Assembly: GCF_030463565.1 (NCBI RefSeq)
Contig: NC_134656.1
Coordinates: 1,183,001 to 1,247,000, forward strand
Direction of reading: 5' to 3'
DNA length: 64,000 nucleotides
Source of the DNA: Pelecanus crispus
Taxonomy: Eukaryota; Chordata; Aves; Pelecaniformes; Pelecanidae
A model generated the notes under the pieces. It did no database searches and had not been told where the DNA came from. It was given only the letters and a program-made list of their open reading frames with translations. Made by a program: the position numbers and the translations under genes. The first letter of the stretch is position 1; each line of letters opens with the position of its first letter. Of this stretch, positions 34,196 to 44,500 are shown piece by piece.

Positions 34196-34247
34196 CGCGC
34201 ATGCGCACCGCTCCCCGCCCAGCCTCGCGGCGCCGTGCGCATGCGCA
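34196..34247. promoter_or_regulatory. two NRF1-type palindromes
   Basis: CGCGCATGCGCA at 34196-34207 and TGCGCATGCGCA at 34236-34247 both match the NRF1 consensus YGCGCAYGCGCR. Partial versions (TTGCGCAC, GCGCAGGCGCAC) lie just upstream at 34130-34172. They sit immediately upstream of a candidate BCL2L1 first exon. Confidence 0.7.
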
Positions 34248-34279
34248 CCGCCCCCTCCCGCCCCCTCCCACCCCACCGC

Positions 34280-34455
34280 ACCCCCCCGGCGCGGCCCAGG
34301 AGAGCGGCGGGCGCTCGGCGGGCGATGCGGAAGGAGCCCGGGGACTGCTGAGCGGGCCGAGGCCCGGCGGGGCTCCCGGCGACCCCCGGCGTCGCTGCCA
34401 GCCGGGCCCGCGGGGCGGGGGCGGGAAGGACGCGGACCCTGCACCGGCCGCGGAG
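34280..34455 (+). other. candidate alternative BCL2L1 first exon
   Basis: GC-rich sequence ending GGCCGCGGAG followed by GTGAGG, a good donor with its GT at 34456-34457, just downstream of the NRF1 palindromes. It could be an upstream non-coding exon for BCL2L1, which uses several promoters in mammals. The 5' limit is a guess. Confidence 0.35.
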
Positions 34456-35039
34456 GTGAGGGGCGGGAATGGGGCAGGCCGATGAGCGACGCGCGGCTCA
34501 GCCAATGGGAAAGCCGGCTTCCGGGCACCGCCCCCCCGGGGCTCTCCCGGCGGGTGATTGGCTGGCGGGTGGGGGGCGGGCGCCGTGTCGGCCCTCGTGC
34601 GCGGGCCCCGTGCGCGCCGCCCCGCCCCGCCCCGGTACGGCGGCCGCGAGGGGCGCTACGGTGGCCGGGGGGGGGCGGGCCCCTGCCGCCCTCCCGCCTG
34701 CCGCGGCCCGGCCCGGCCCCGGCGCGCTGCTAACGGCGGCGAGCGACCGGAATCGCTCCCGTAAGCACGCAGGGCCGGCTGGCGGCAGCCCCGGGCAGGC
34801 CGTGCCCGGTGGCGAGGACTCGCCGGTTTTCAGCCTTTTATCCCCCTGCGGGGAGCGAGGGGCTTCGGGAGGGCGGGGGCTGCCGCCCGCGGCGGGGCCG
34901 AGCTAACCCCCGGGGGCGGCGGGGGCGGGGGCTGCGCCGCGGTTACCGTCGAACCGGGCCCCGCACGGGGTTGCCGTAACCCTTGGGCAACGCTGCCTGC
35001 CCGCATCCGTTGCCGTTGGGCAACCCGGCGGAGGGGGGC

Positions 35040-35211
35040 GGGGGGAGCCGTGCCCCTTAACGGGCGGGGCCGGGGCGGGCGGGGGCGGTGCTGCCTCCGC
35101 CTCCGCGGCACTCCGGGACTGGCGGAGCGCGTCCGGGCGGGCCCGCAGTTCCAGCAGAGCGAGAGCCCCGGCCCGGCCCGCAACCGGCCTGCCCGGCGGT
35201 GCCTGTACCCG
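35040..35211 (+). other. BCL2L1 non-coding exon 1 (approximate 5' end)
   Basis: GC-rich exon-like segment ending in GTACCCG, followed by GTGAGACC with GT at 35212-35213. The next acceptor, CTGTGCAAAG, ends at 35486 and opens the coding exon. The short intron and strong donor make this the simplest first exon. Confidence 0.55.
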
Positions 35212-35491
35212 GTGAGACCCCCGGGGCTGGGGGCCGGGGGCTGCTCGGAGCAGGCCGGGGGGGTCCCCCGGGGCTCGAGGTTGGTCTCCCGGGAGGGGCG
35301 GGGGGGGGGGGGGGTGGGGGTGCTGCCGTCCTCGGTTCTCCGTGCGGCTTCAATCCGGTGACCCTGAGTCTTGGCATAAACCTGCGGGATGACCTCAGGC
35401 TAGCGATAAGCTTTTGGTGCATCTAAGAGCTGTGGCGTTAACCGTTTCTTTGCCTCTCTCCTCTCCTGCTGTTTGTCTGTGCAAAGGTCAG

Positions 35492-35536
35492 ATGTTTCCA
35501 TCGGTCGTGAAGAAGAGCGGAGTCGGGAGCTGCTAA
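35492..35536 (+). promoter_or_regulatory. BCL2L1 uORF 1
   Basis: Upstream open reading frame in the 5' UTR part of exon 2. It encodes MFPSVVKKSGVGSC (14 codons plus TAA) and begins 6 bases after the splice acceptor. It would be read only in transcripts that include this exon. Confidence 0.7.
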
Positions 35537-35562
35537 GTGCTGATCTGCTTGTGCTCCGGACC

Positions 35563-35592
35563 ATGGACTCATTGAGGGCGTCCCAGGTGTGA
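35563..35592 (+). promoter_or_regulatory. BCL2L1 uORF 2, ends two bases before Bcl-xL start
   Basis: Encodes MDSLRASQV then TGA; the stop is followed by AA and then the Bcl-xL ATG at 35595. From memory, the human Bcl-xL mRNA has an upstream frame of the same length starting MD-LS at the same place, also ending two bases before the main ATG. Placement suits termination-reinitiation control of translation. Confidence 0.8.
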
Positions 35593-35594
35593 AA

Positions 35595-38500
35595 ATGTCC
35601 AGCAGTAACCGGGAGTTAGTGATTGACTTTGTTTCCTACAAGCTCTCGCAGAAGGGATACAGCTGGAGTCAGCTGGAGGAGGAGGATGAGAACAGGACTG
35701 ACTTCGCAGCAGAGGAGGCCGAGATGGACGGCGTCCTCAACGGGAGCCCCTCCTGGCATCCACCCACCAGCCACGTAGTGAACGGAGCCACTGTGCACCG
35801 GAGCAGCCTGGAAGTCCGTGAAATTGTTCAAGCAGCCGATGTGAAGCAGGCGCTGAAAGAGGCTGGGGATGAGTTTGAGTTGAGGTACCGGCGGGCTTTC
35901 AGCGACCTCACTTCCCAGCTCCACATCACTCCCGGCACGGCGTATCAGAGCTTTGAGCAGGTAGTGAACGAACTCTTCCGTGATGGAGTGAACTGGGGTC
36001 GCATCGTGGCTTTCTTTTCCTTCGGAGGAGCCTTGTGTGTGGAGAGCGTTGACAAGGAGATGCGGGTATTGGTGGGACGCATTGTATCTTGGATGACCAC
36101 GTACTTGACCGACCACCTAGATCCCTGGATCCAGGAGAATGGCGGATGGGTAAGAACTCCTTTCCATGGTGGGGATGGCTGCCCGCATCCTCCCTCGCTC
36201 CAGGCCGGCAGCAGTGCCGGTCAAACCGGAGCACGGCTCCCTGTTTATGGCTAGCGCATGTCTTAGACCTTGCAGGGAGATAAAGGGGTGTGCGGCCGTT
36301 CCCTCTATGCTCTTAAGGCTCTGCCCCAAGAGGGTCACTCCACGGCGATGACACAGTTTATACTCAGATGTGTCCTTCTCCATCCCTGTTTCTTCTCCTT
36401 CTCCCTGGATGTTACATAAAAGACCTGTTTTCCAAGAGCCTTTGGAAATCTAATGTCATCCAAGCTTGTTCTTCAAGTGGGAACCCTTGCTCTCAGGCAT
36501 GTTCCTGGTGTCATTTAACAGCAGGGAGTGGAGCTTCCTCCTCTCCGAGCATGCAGTGCTCCGGCGGGCCGGCCTGCGGTCTGCTGGGGTAAGAGCTACT
36601 TCTTCATTCTGGAGTCAGGACTTTGCCTTCTGCTGTGCTCCCAGTGAAGCAAATCCCACAGCGGATCTGGGTGTGTGGGTGGGTGGGCCTGCCTGAGCCG
36701 GTGCAGTGGGAGACAGGGCTGAGGTGGGGGCAGCCTCGGCGCTGGGGAGCTGCTAAACCTGCAGCTGCTTCTTCCTTGGCAGGGAGCAATGCTCCCAGCT
36801 GCCCCAGCAGCAAACCCCAGTAGGCTTTCAGTGGTGAGGTATTAACATGAATAAGCATTTCTTCGGGAAGCATTCTTGAGATTCCGGGTCCGGCTGTGCG
36901 GTGCCTGGGACTGCCAGCGGGAGGTATACGACCTACAGATGTCTGAGTTTTCTTTTTGCTTCTGCATCTTAGTGATTCCCTGCTGCTGTAACCTTTACTG
37001 GTGCCCGCTGGAAAGAGTTCATGCTGTCAGGCGTTAGCATCTAACGGCGGGGAGCTGCCTTGCTGGCGAGCTGAGGCCTTTCCGCCCTCTTCACCTCCTA
37101 CTCCATCGCCAGGCCCCTGCATCTCAAGGAGAGGGCAGGAACCTTTGAGCCCAGCGCTGGGCTCTGCGCCCTCCTGACAGAGGAGAGGTGCAGGACCCCC
37201 GCAGAGCTCCCCGGCTCCTGGAGCCCGGCCAGCGATGCAGGGGACCCCGGAGAAGAGGGGGAGTTGGGTGCACCCAGGGTGCAGGAATTCCAGGAATGCG
37301 GCCGCCCTGGGGCACTGCCTGGGTGGGGCTGCTCAGGCGGAGGAGCTCGGCTTCGATTAATAACCCGGGATCTGCTAGCCATTTCATCAGGCTGTATCTG
37401 GCCCATTAGCTCTCTCATCCTGCAGACAGCCCTGGCCAAATGCTGAGTTCCTTCCCCCTCCCTCTGGCTTTGGCTTTTAAAGCCACAGATTAGTCTTGGA
37501 ATTGAGTGATCAAACTGAGGTTTCCAAGCTAGTGTGGCTGTTGCTGTTAGTGACGGATTGGGCTGTATCCTGGAGACCTAGGCGATAATGCAATCTGATT
37601 TTTTGTAAATGAACTCTCTGGGGGATTTAGATTAAATCACTGGTGGAAAATCACTGGTCCCTGCTTGCGGGGAATGAAATACCTCCTCCCTCTGTTCCCT
37701 ACCCCCAACCAGCACGGTTAAGACTCTTCAATTTTTTTGTGTCTGCCTGTAAATTCATTGTTTGGAGCAAATATTTGTTCAACAGATTGCAGAGGGGTCA
37801 GGACTCCTCTCTATCTGACCCGCCCACCGGCTCTTGCTTTGAAGATGGCTGTTAGCCGTGTTTCCCACCCAGGGGAGCAGCCTTGCTCTCTTCTTTTAAC
37901 CTTGAACGGGGCTTCTAACTTCACTGCTCAGGCTGTGCTGCTTCCCTGGGCTGTGCCGGTAGCTGAAGGGGAGCCGGGCAGGGAGGTAAAAGCCATAGTG
38001 GGTGGGATCCCACCCCACCAGCCACCAAAAAAAAAAAAGGACTGGGCAACGTGGCTGCTGCCAGTCTGTTGCAAACCCCGACCGGTGCTTGGTTGACGTC
38101 TCAGCTGTAGCTTTCCTACATGCTCAGGTTTCACCATGTCCCTTTGCGTGGCAGGGGGGTGGCCGGTCCCTTTGCGAGGCAGGGGGGCGGCCGTGGGGCT
38201 CCAGGCGAAGGGACAGCACGGTGCAGCGGTAGCACAGGGGCCGCGAGAGCTCCCGAGCGCCTCACGCGTGGGGATGCTCCGCTTCGCTCTCACGCGACTC
38301 CAGCTGCGGGGAGAAAACTGCTGGCCTGCTGCCAGCTCGCCCTGCAAAGAAGAAAGTGCCAGCCTGCAGTTGCTGTGATGGAGCCGTCCCTCTCTTGCCG
38401 CCCTGTTTGCACAGGGGAGCCTGTCTGGTGCATCTGAGCTGTTAGAGCCTGTCCCAAGCAAACAAAGCTCTCCCGAGCGGTGCAGCAGGCAGGTCCCGGT

Positions 38501-41500
38501 GAGAGGGATGCAAGTTCTGGCAGGCCTGCTTGGCAGGGACCAGGTGGTTTGCGTTTTGGAGCGCTGCAGCACTTCTCTTCCTGGAAAGCCCCTCTGAAAG
38601 AGGGAATGAGCGTGGCTCCATCACAAGTGTCGCACAGCCTGGTTGCATAGGAAGCTCTGTTTCATTCCCCACCAGCGGAACAAAGGCAAGCGGAGGACGG
38701 CCACGGGGTGCAGGTTTGCCTTTGGAGGGGCCTGTTAAGGCTGCTGTGTGCTGGGCTGCAGCAGTTTTCTTGAGAAACTGTTTTTTGAGGTGAGGGGGAA
38801 ATGGCAAATCTGGCTACGTAGCGTTAATATGGGTGTATTTTGTCACGTTCGCTGGCCCTGCCTTGGTTTGCCCTCCTCTCCGCAATCTGGCACTGAGAAA
38901 ACAAACAAGAACAACCCGAGGGGGGCATTTAATAACCAGGCAGAAGAGAGCTGCTGCCTTGGTGAGCCATGAAAACCGAGGAGGAGGCTTTCCTGAGGCA
39001 GTTGCTTTGGCCAGGACCAAATTCCACTAGCTGTGAAGTTCAAACAGGGATGCCAGAGGGGATCGGGCGTCACGGGGGGAGAAATCTGGTGAGTGGGAAC
39101 ACAGGAGGGGAAAACGTGGGGTGAGTGGGAGAGAGCCTGGCAGGCAGAGGTGTACTGACCGTGCTTAATCTGTTTGAGAAAGGAAAGTGAGCAATAGTTC
39201 CTGCCTGGCTGTGACCCTCCAGCCGATGACAGCTTTTCTTTCAAGGTTAAATCTATGCTCAGAGTGAGGTTTAAAGAGGGTGTTCTGTGGGGGCTTGGAG
39301 GTAGATCTGTGGACATAGAGGCAAGAGGTTTCCTGTTCGCAGGGCGTATGGTGGGGACCAGCATGAAGGGTCTGTGCCGGGCCAGGACTGAAAGCGAACA
39401 GCATCTTTGTCACCAGTCTGTGACATCTGAGCCCCGACAAGCTGGGCTAGGCTGAAGGAGGACGGACTGCTTCCCGCGTTGGCTCTGCGCATCCCGGGCT
39501 TTCGGCCGGCCCTGGCCATGCAGGGCTCGGTGTGCTGGGTCATACGTGTTGTGTCGCTCTGCAGCGGACTGGAAGCTTGTGGTTCTGTTTGGGGAAAACC
39601 CTTAGAAGATGTCAACATAGCAAACTCATTTTCTGTCTTTTTAATTTTTTTCTTGAATGATAGGAAATGACTCAGCCTATGTCATATGACAGAGCGCAGC
39701 TGGGATTTCGTCCTCTGCTCTTGCTCCAACCTTCTCAATGGTTTCAGGTTGAGAGCTAGGCTTGGATCCGCAGCTCTTCAGAAATGCTTTTTGGCCTTGT
39801 GCCATTGCCCAGGTACCCTGCGCAAGCCTTCCCTGCGGCCGCTGCGTTATCTAGCTGATCCCAGGTGCCCCAGGATCCTCGCGCCTTCTCGGTCCGAGCT
39901 TTTTGGGCAGCGTGGGACAAGCGTAGGTTTGAATTCTGCAGCTGTTGTGCCCTGAGACTCGGAGAGGAGCGCTGCGCCAGGTGGGCACGGCGCGCGTGGA
40001 AGGGGCACACCTGCGCGCCGCACCGTGCGGGGAACGCAGCTCCCTCTGGGGCGAGCGCTCTTTGCCAAAGCTCTGCCGTTTTAAGCGTTAACACGTTGGG
40101 TTTCGGGGATGCCCCGGCGCTGCTAATCCCCTTTGAGATCGCAGCCATCGGTTTTACTTGCCAGCCAACACGCAACGGAGCTGGCTGTAGGAGGTGACTG
40201 CGGATAGCCAAGGCCGCACTTTGCTGTCTTAGCGATGAATCCCAACCAGTGGGGTGCGAAGCTTAGCTGGGCTATCGCTTTCCACTTTGTCATCTGTAAT
40301 TATTTTACAGTCTGGATCCCTTGCAGCTGGGACGGTGTCCCCATTGTCATCACCTGCTTGGGATGAAAAAAAAAACACTCCCTTCATGTCCCTTCCCAGT
40401 ACTGCGTGTTCCTCTCTGGCTGTGGGAACTGCCTGCCTGACGGTGGCTGCTGGCAGGGTCTTGGCTGGGGCTGTCCTGCCTGGCGCGGCCGTCCCAGGTA
40501 GCTGTATCCTCGCTGGTGGCTGGAGATCTGGGCTCAGCATGCAGATCCCTGGCAGCTTCTCGCCCTGCCTGCGACCTGGGAGGCTTTTAAACAGTGCTCT
40601 CCAGGAAATGCCATTGGAATGACTTCCACTGCAGCTTCCTGCCCGGCCCGCAGCAGCATTCCTGCCGCTAGACCAAGAACGATGCAGAGGCGAGTTTTCA
40701 GAGCTTTGCTCTTCGCCCCATTTACTCAGTTCTCCTTCTTTGGGGCCCTGCCTGTTTTCTTTGCCGCCTCTCGGTGTGCGGTGCAGTTTGATTAAGTTCC
40801 TCAGATGTGTGATTAGAGCAGGCGCCTGGAAGGCAAGCTCCTGCCCATCGCAGCCCACTTAACCCCGCAGTCTTTCAGCAGAAGGGACAGCATTTCCTTC
40901 CCTCCCAGGGGAGCCACTGGGAACTCGGATTCGTAAAGCACTCTGAGGTTCTTTAATCCAAAGAACGGAGTGTCATTTGAAAAAAAAAAAAAAAAGACCT
41001 GTGAAATAATTAACAAACTGTTTCTTGCTGCTCTGTGTTCGCAGCTGCTCTCGGTCATGTCAGTCTTCCTGATCATCCTGCTCCTCTCTGAAACTGGAGC
41101 TGGGTCCCCCTGAGCGCTGCCCGGGTCCCTCCCTGTTTCAGCAGCAATGGGGTGTCCCACCGCAGCAGAAGGGGTGGGAGGGAGCACCATGCTCTCTTCC
41201 CCCGTGGAAGCTCCGTCTTTCTGTACATGTCTGGGGTGCTGCGCCTGATTTCCATGGAGCTCCTGTACGGTTTGCGTACGTGGTTAACCCCGGGAGCAGC
41301 GATACACCTGCGGCCCGCACCGGGTACAGGCTGCACAGTGGCGCGATGCTTCAAGGCCTTCACTTAAGCTTCTCTCCTTTGATTTTCACCAAGCTGTTGA
41401 CGGCTGTAAGCACAGTCCCATCTTGACGTTGCAAGGAGTATTTCTCTAGCAGCTCTTTCCCCACTAACTGTGAAGCCGGAGTATTCCCAGGAGGAGCTGG

Positions 41501-44500
41501 GGGAAGGGAAGGGATGGATATCAGTTGTAGAAGTGTCACAGACCCGCTGAACCGAGAGGCGAGGGATTAATGGTGGCTTCTGCTGTGGGAGCAGAAAGGG
41601 GCCAGGGGCGGCGGCTCTCTCCCGTCCGGTGACCCCGATAGCAGTCAGGATGTTGACCTGCTGCTGGCTGATTCAGTGCGAAGGTATGCTCTGCCGGGTG
41701 GCTCTGCCTTTGCATGGCAGGAAAAGTAGCTACGCTCTCCTCCTCCACCCTCCCGTGAGGGATGTTACCCTTAAACGCTATTGTTCTGAGCAACTAAAGA
41801 TTAACGCAGATAATGGAGGCATGAAAGGGAAGCGGTGTCCCTCGGTGCCAGGGCGCTCCTTGGTTTGCTGCCCTGGCCTTGGACCGGCAAAACGTTCCTC
41901 CTCCCTGCTCCCCACCTGGAAGGATGTGCAGAGGGGTGCTTGGTGCAAGATCTCTGAAGTCCCGCTCCTAATTGTCCTTGAGATGCCGAGGGCTTAAGTT
42001 AGGGGACATGCTTTCTGGAGGCGTGCGAGAGCTCTCCCCACAGTGCGCCCGTGGAGGGGGGACGCCAGGGCTTTGCCGGGTGCACCGGGGCAGCTTCAGG
42101 CTGCGGGCTGGCCCTCGCCGTGTTCAGGTGGGGAGAAGGGTTACTCTTCGCCACAGAAGCAGAACAGCCTGGCGGAGCGAGGGGGCAGAGGGCTGCCGGG
42201 AGGCAGAGCCGTTAGCAGATGGCTCCAGCTGGGCTTACCGGGGAGCAGGTGTGGGTTTCGGGAGGCAGCCTTTTAAGAGAGATGTCAGTTTTGAACCCGG
42301 GAGGCTCAAGGGGCTGAGCCATAGCTGCCATGACTTGCATGCCAGGGAGCTGTGACCTAGTTGTGCTGTAGAAATGCTCGGTTTATTTTTTTTTATTTTT
42401 AGGTATTTTGCTTATTTTATCCTCATGTTTAATTTAGTTAGCAGAAAAGGAATCTGAGGGCTGAGCAGTGCTGGGAAGGACTGCCTGCAGGCGGGAACGC
42501 CTGCTGCAGCTCCTCCGTGCAGCCAGCATCTCTCCAGCCGCCCGTGTCTTCTCTCGGACACGTGCTCACGTGTACCAGCCCAGTGCTGTCTCTCAGGATC
42601 TCTTTAATGGGAAACCCAGTGCACTCAGCGCTGCTGCCTGCCTCCGGGGTAGCGAGGGAGGGAGGAGTGGGATTCTGAACATTAACTAGAGAGGCTGCCG
42701 TGGCCACTGGGACTGTTTGAACGTTGTGCTGTAACCGGTCTGTTTTCCCTCCGCTACTGGGAGCTGGGTGAGCACGGCGTTTCAGCAGGCTTTGGGATGG
42801 TTACTCTCTCAACCGCCACTTGCCCCCGCATTTACACAGCGTGCCCAAGGAAGGGTAATAGGCTATATCTGCGAAGAAGGAAGTTTCAGGGCTCTGTGCG
42901 ATTCCCTTGGGGAGAGCTGCTTGAATTTATTGCATTACCCTCCTTCCTGCTCAAGCTTGTGTTTCAGCTGTGTCTGCAGACGTAGCTTCTGATTTAAGTA
43001 GATCCAATTAGTAGCTAGCTTCTGGCGTCAGTACCCTGCTCGGGGAGATGAGCCCTGGAGACGAGGAGCCTCCGGTGGGAGCGGGGCCGGGCTTAGTCTT
43101 TCTGTCCCCGCTCCTGATCCAGGATGGACCCGGAGCTCTCCAGCTCGCAGCCCCGGCCCTGAGCTCAGGGGGAAACCGAGGCAGGTGTCCTCTGCTCCGT
43201 CCTGCGCCCGGCTGAGAACAAAGAGCAGGCGGGTTCCCCCTGCCTGTACCGCTGCCAGCCAGGTGCTCTTAAGGCTGAAATCAAACACTCCAAAGCACGA
43301 CAACTTGGCAGCAGGCAGGGCTCGGAGCGGGAGCTGCTCGTGCCGGGAGGTGTGCAAGGGGCAGAGCCGTGCAGGGACCTGTCTGGTGGGGGTAGGGCTG
43401 TGCCCCAAGTGGAGGGAGCTGCTGGAGCTGGCCGCTTCCCAAAGGAGCGTGGAAGGGTTTTCTTCTCTGCGGGAGGGTGAAGGGCTCTTTGGGAAGCTCA
43501 GAGAGGAGGCCTAGGCTGGCACGGAGCTGGTTTGGTTTGAACGCAGCTAACGGCACGCTCAGGTGGAGCGGGACAGCCGTCTGCATCACTTCATTAGTTC
43601 TCCAGACGACGCTAGTCCCGTTTGCACGTCCCTCTGGTCTTTGCCATTGTTGAGGCTGAGGAAGGCTGGGGATGCTACGAGCGGTGTGCAGGGAGCACGG
43701 CTGGCAGCGGGGCGTGACGTTTCTCTGTGTGTGTAACTCGTGGCGAGTTGGCTCAGGGTTGGGGCTGGGATGTGGGAGCTGGGCGTGTATGTGGCTCTGG
43801 GTAGTATCTGGGTGACATATGACTTATTGGTGGAGAAAATGAGGTGTTGCTACCTGTAAATCAGCCATCGCAGCAGTGTTCCAAGTGCTTCCACCCTGTA
43901 ATGGTGTGGCTCACCAGTGTATTAAACTTGCAGGAGAGCTAATATCTTTTATTAGAGCAACTGACCTCATTTAGAAGCTTCCAGTGCACCAGCCAGTGAT
44001 TATTTCATGCAACAACACGTATGGAGGAGCCCAGGGCAAAGCACAAAGTCTCCTTCTCATGCTGCACCGCTCTCTCCCGCATTTGCTGCATCAGCTGCCA
44101 ACTCTGCTTCCTGCCCTCCAGTCAGCAAGGATTTTGCTAAAAGGGACTTCGTGGCCTGAATCATTTGAGATTTCATGTGGACTAACAGGAAGTGAAAACA
44201 GAATGAGCACGTCTTCCTCCTCTTCCTGCACCTCCACCCTTTCCCCTTTTTCATTCAAGTGGATGTAAGAATTACAGCAGCCTCGTGGGCTGCTGGGGCT
44301 GAAGTGGGAAGTGGTGAGGCTTGGCCGGCGCTGCTCTGGGATGCTGGAGGATGAGCGGCTCGAGGTGGGAGAACCGGGCGGCCCTTCCCCGGGACCCATC
44401 TCCCCCAGGGGCCGTCCCTGCACCCAGCCTCGCTCGCTCCAGCTCCGGTGATGCCGCCATTCCCTGCAGGGTGGGTTTGGGGTACGGCTCACGGTGCGCT

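Larger units (their letters stand above)
32750..35400. promoter_or_regulatory. CpG-rich bidirectional promoter region, TPX2/BCL2L1
   Basis: The gene starts face away from each other over about 1-2 kb of CpG-dense sequence. CCAAT boxes, or their complements ATTGG, occur at 33464, 33675, 34502-34506 and 34555-34559, with many GC boxes. Long frames in this segment come from base composition and contain no recognisable protein. Confidence 0.8.

Noticed and set aside
32743-34905. Multiple long frames in the TPX2/BCL2L1 promoter region
   Set aside because: CpG-island composition opens all frames; the content is Arg/Pro/Gly/Ala without domains.
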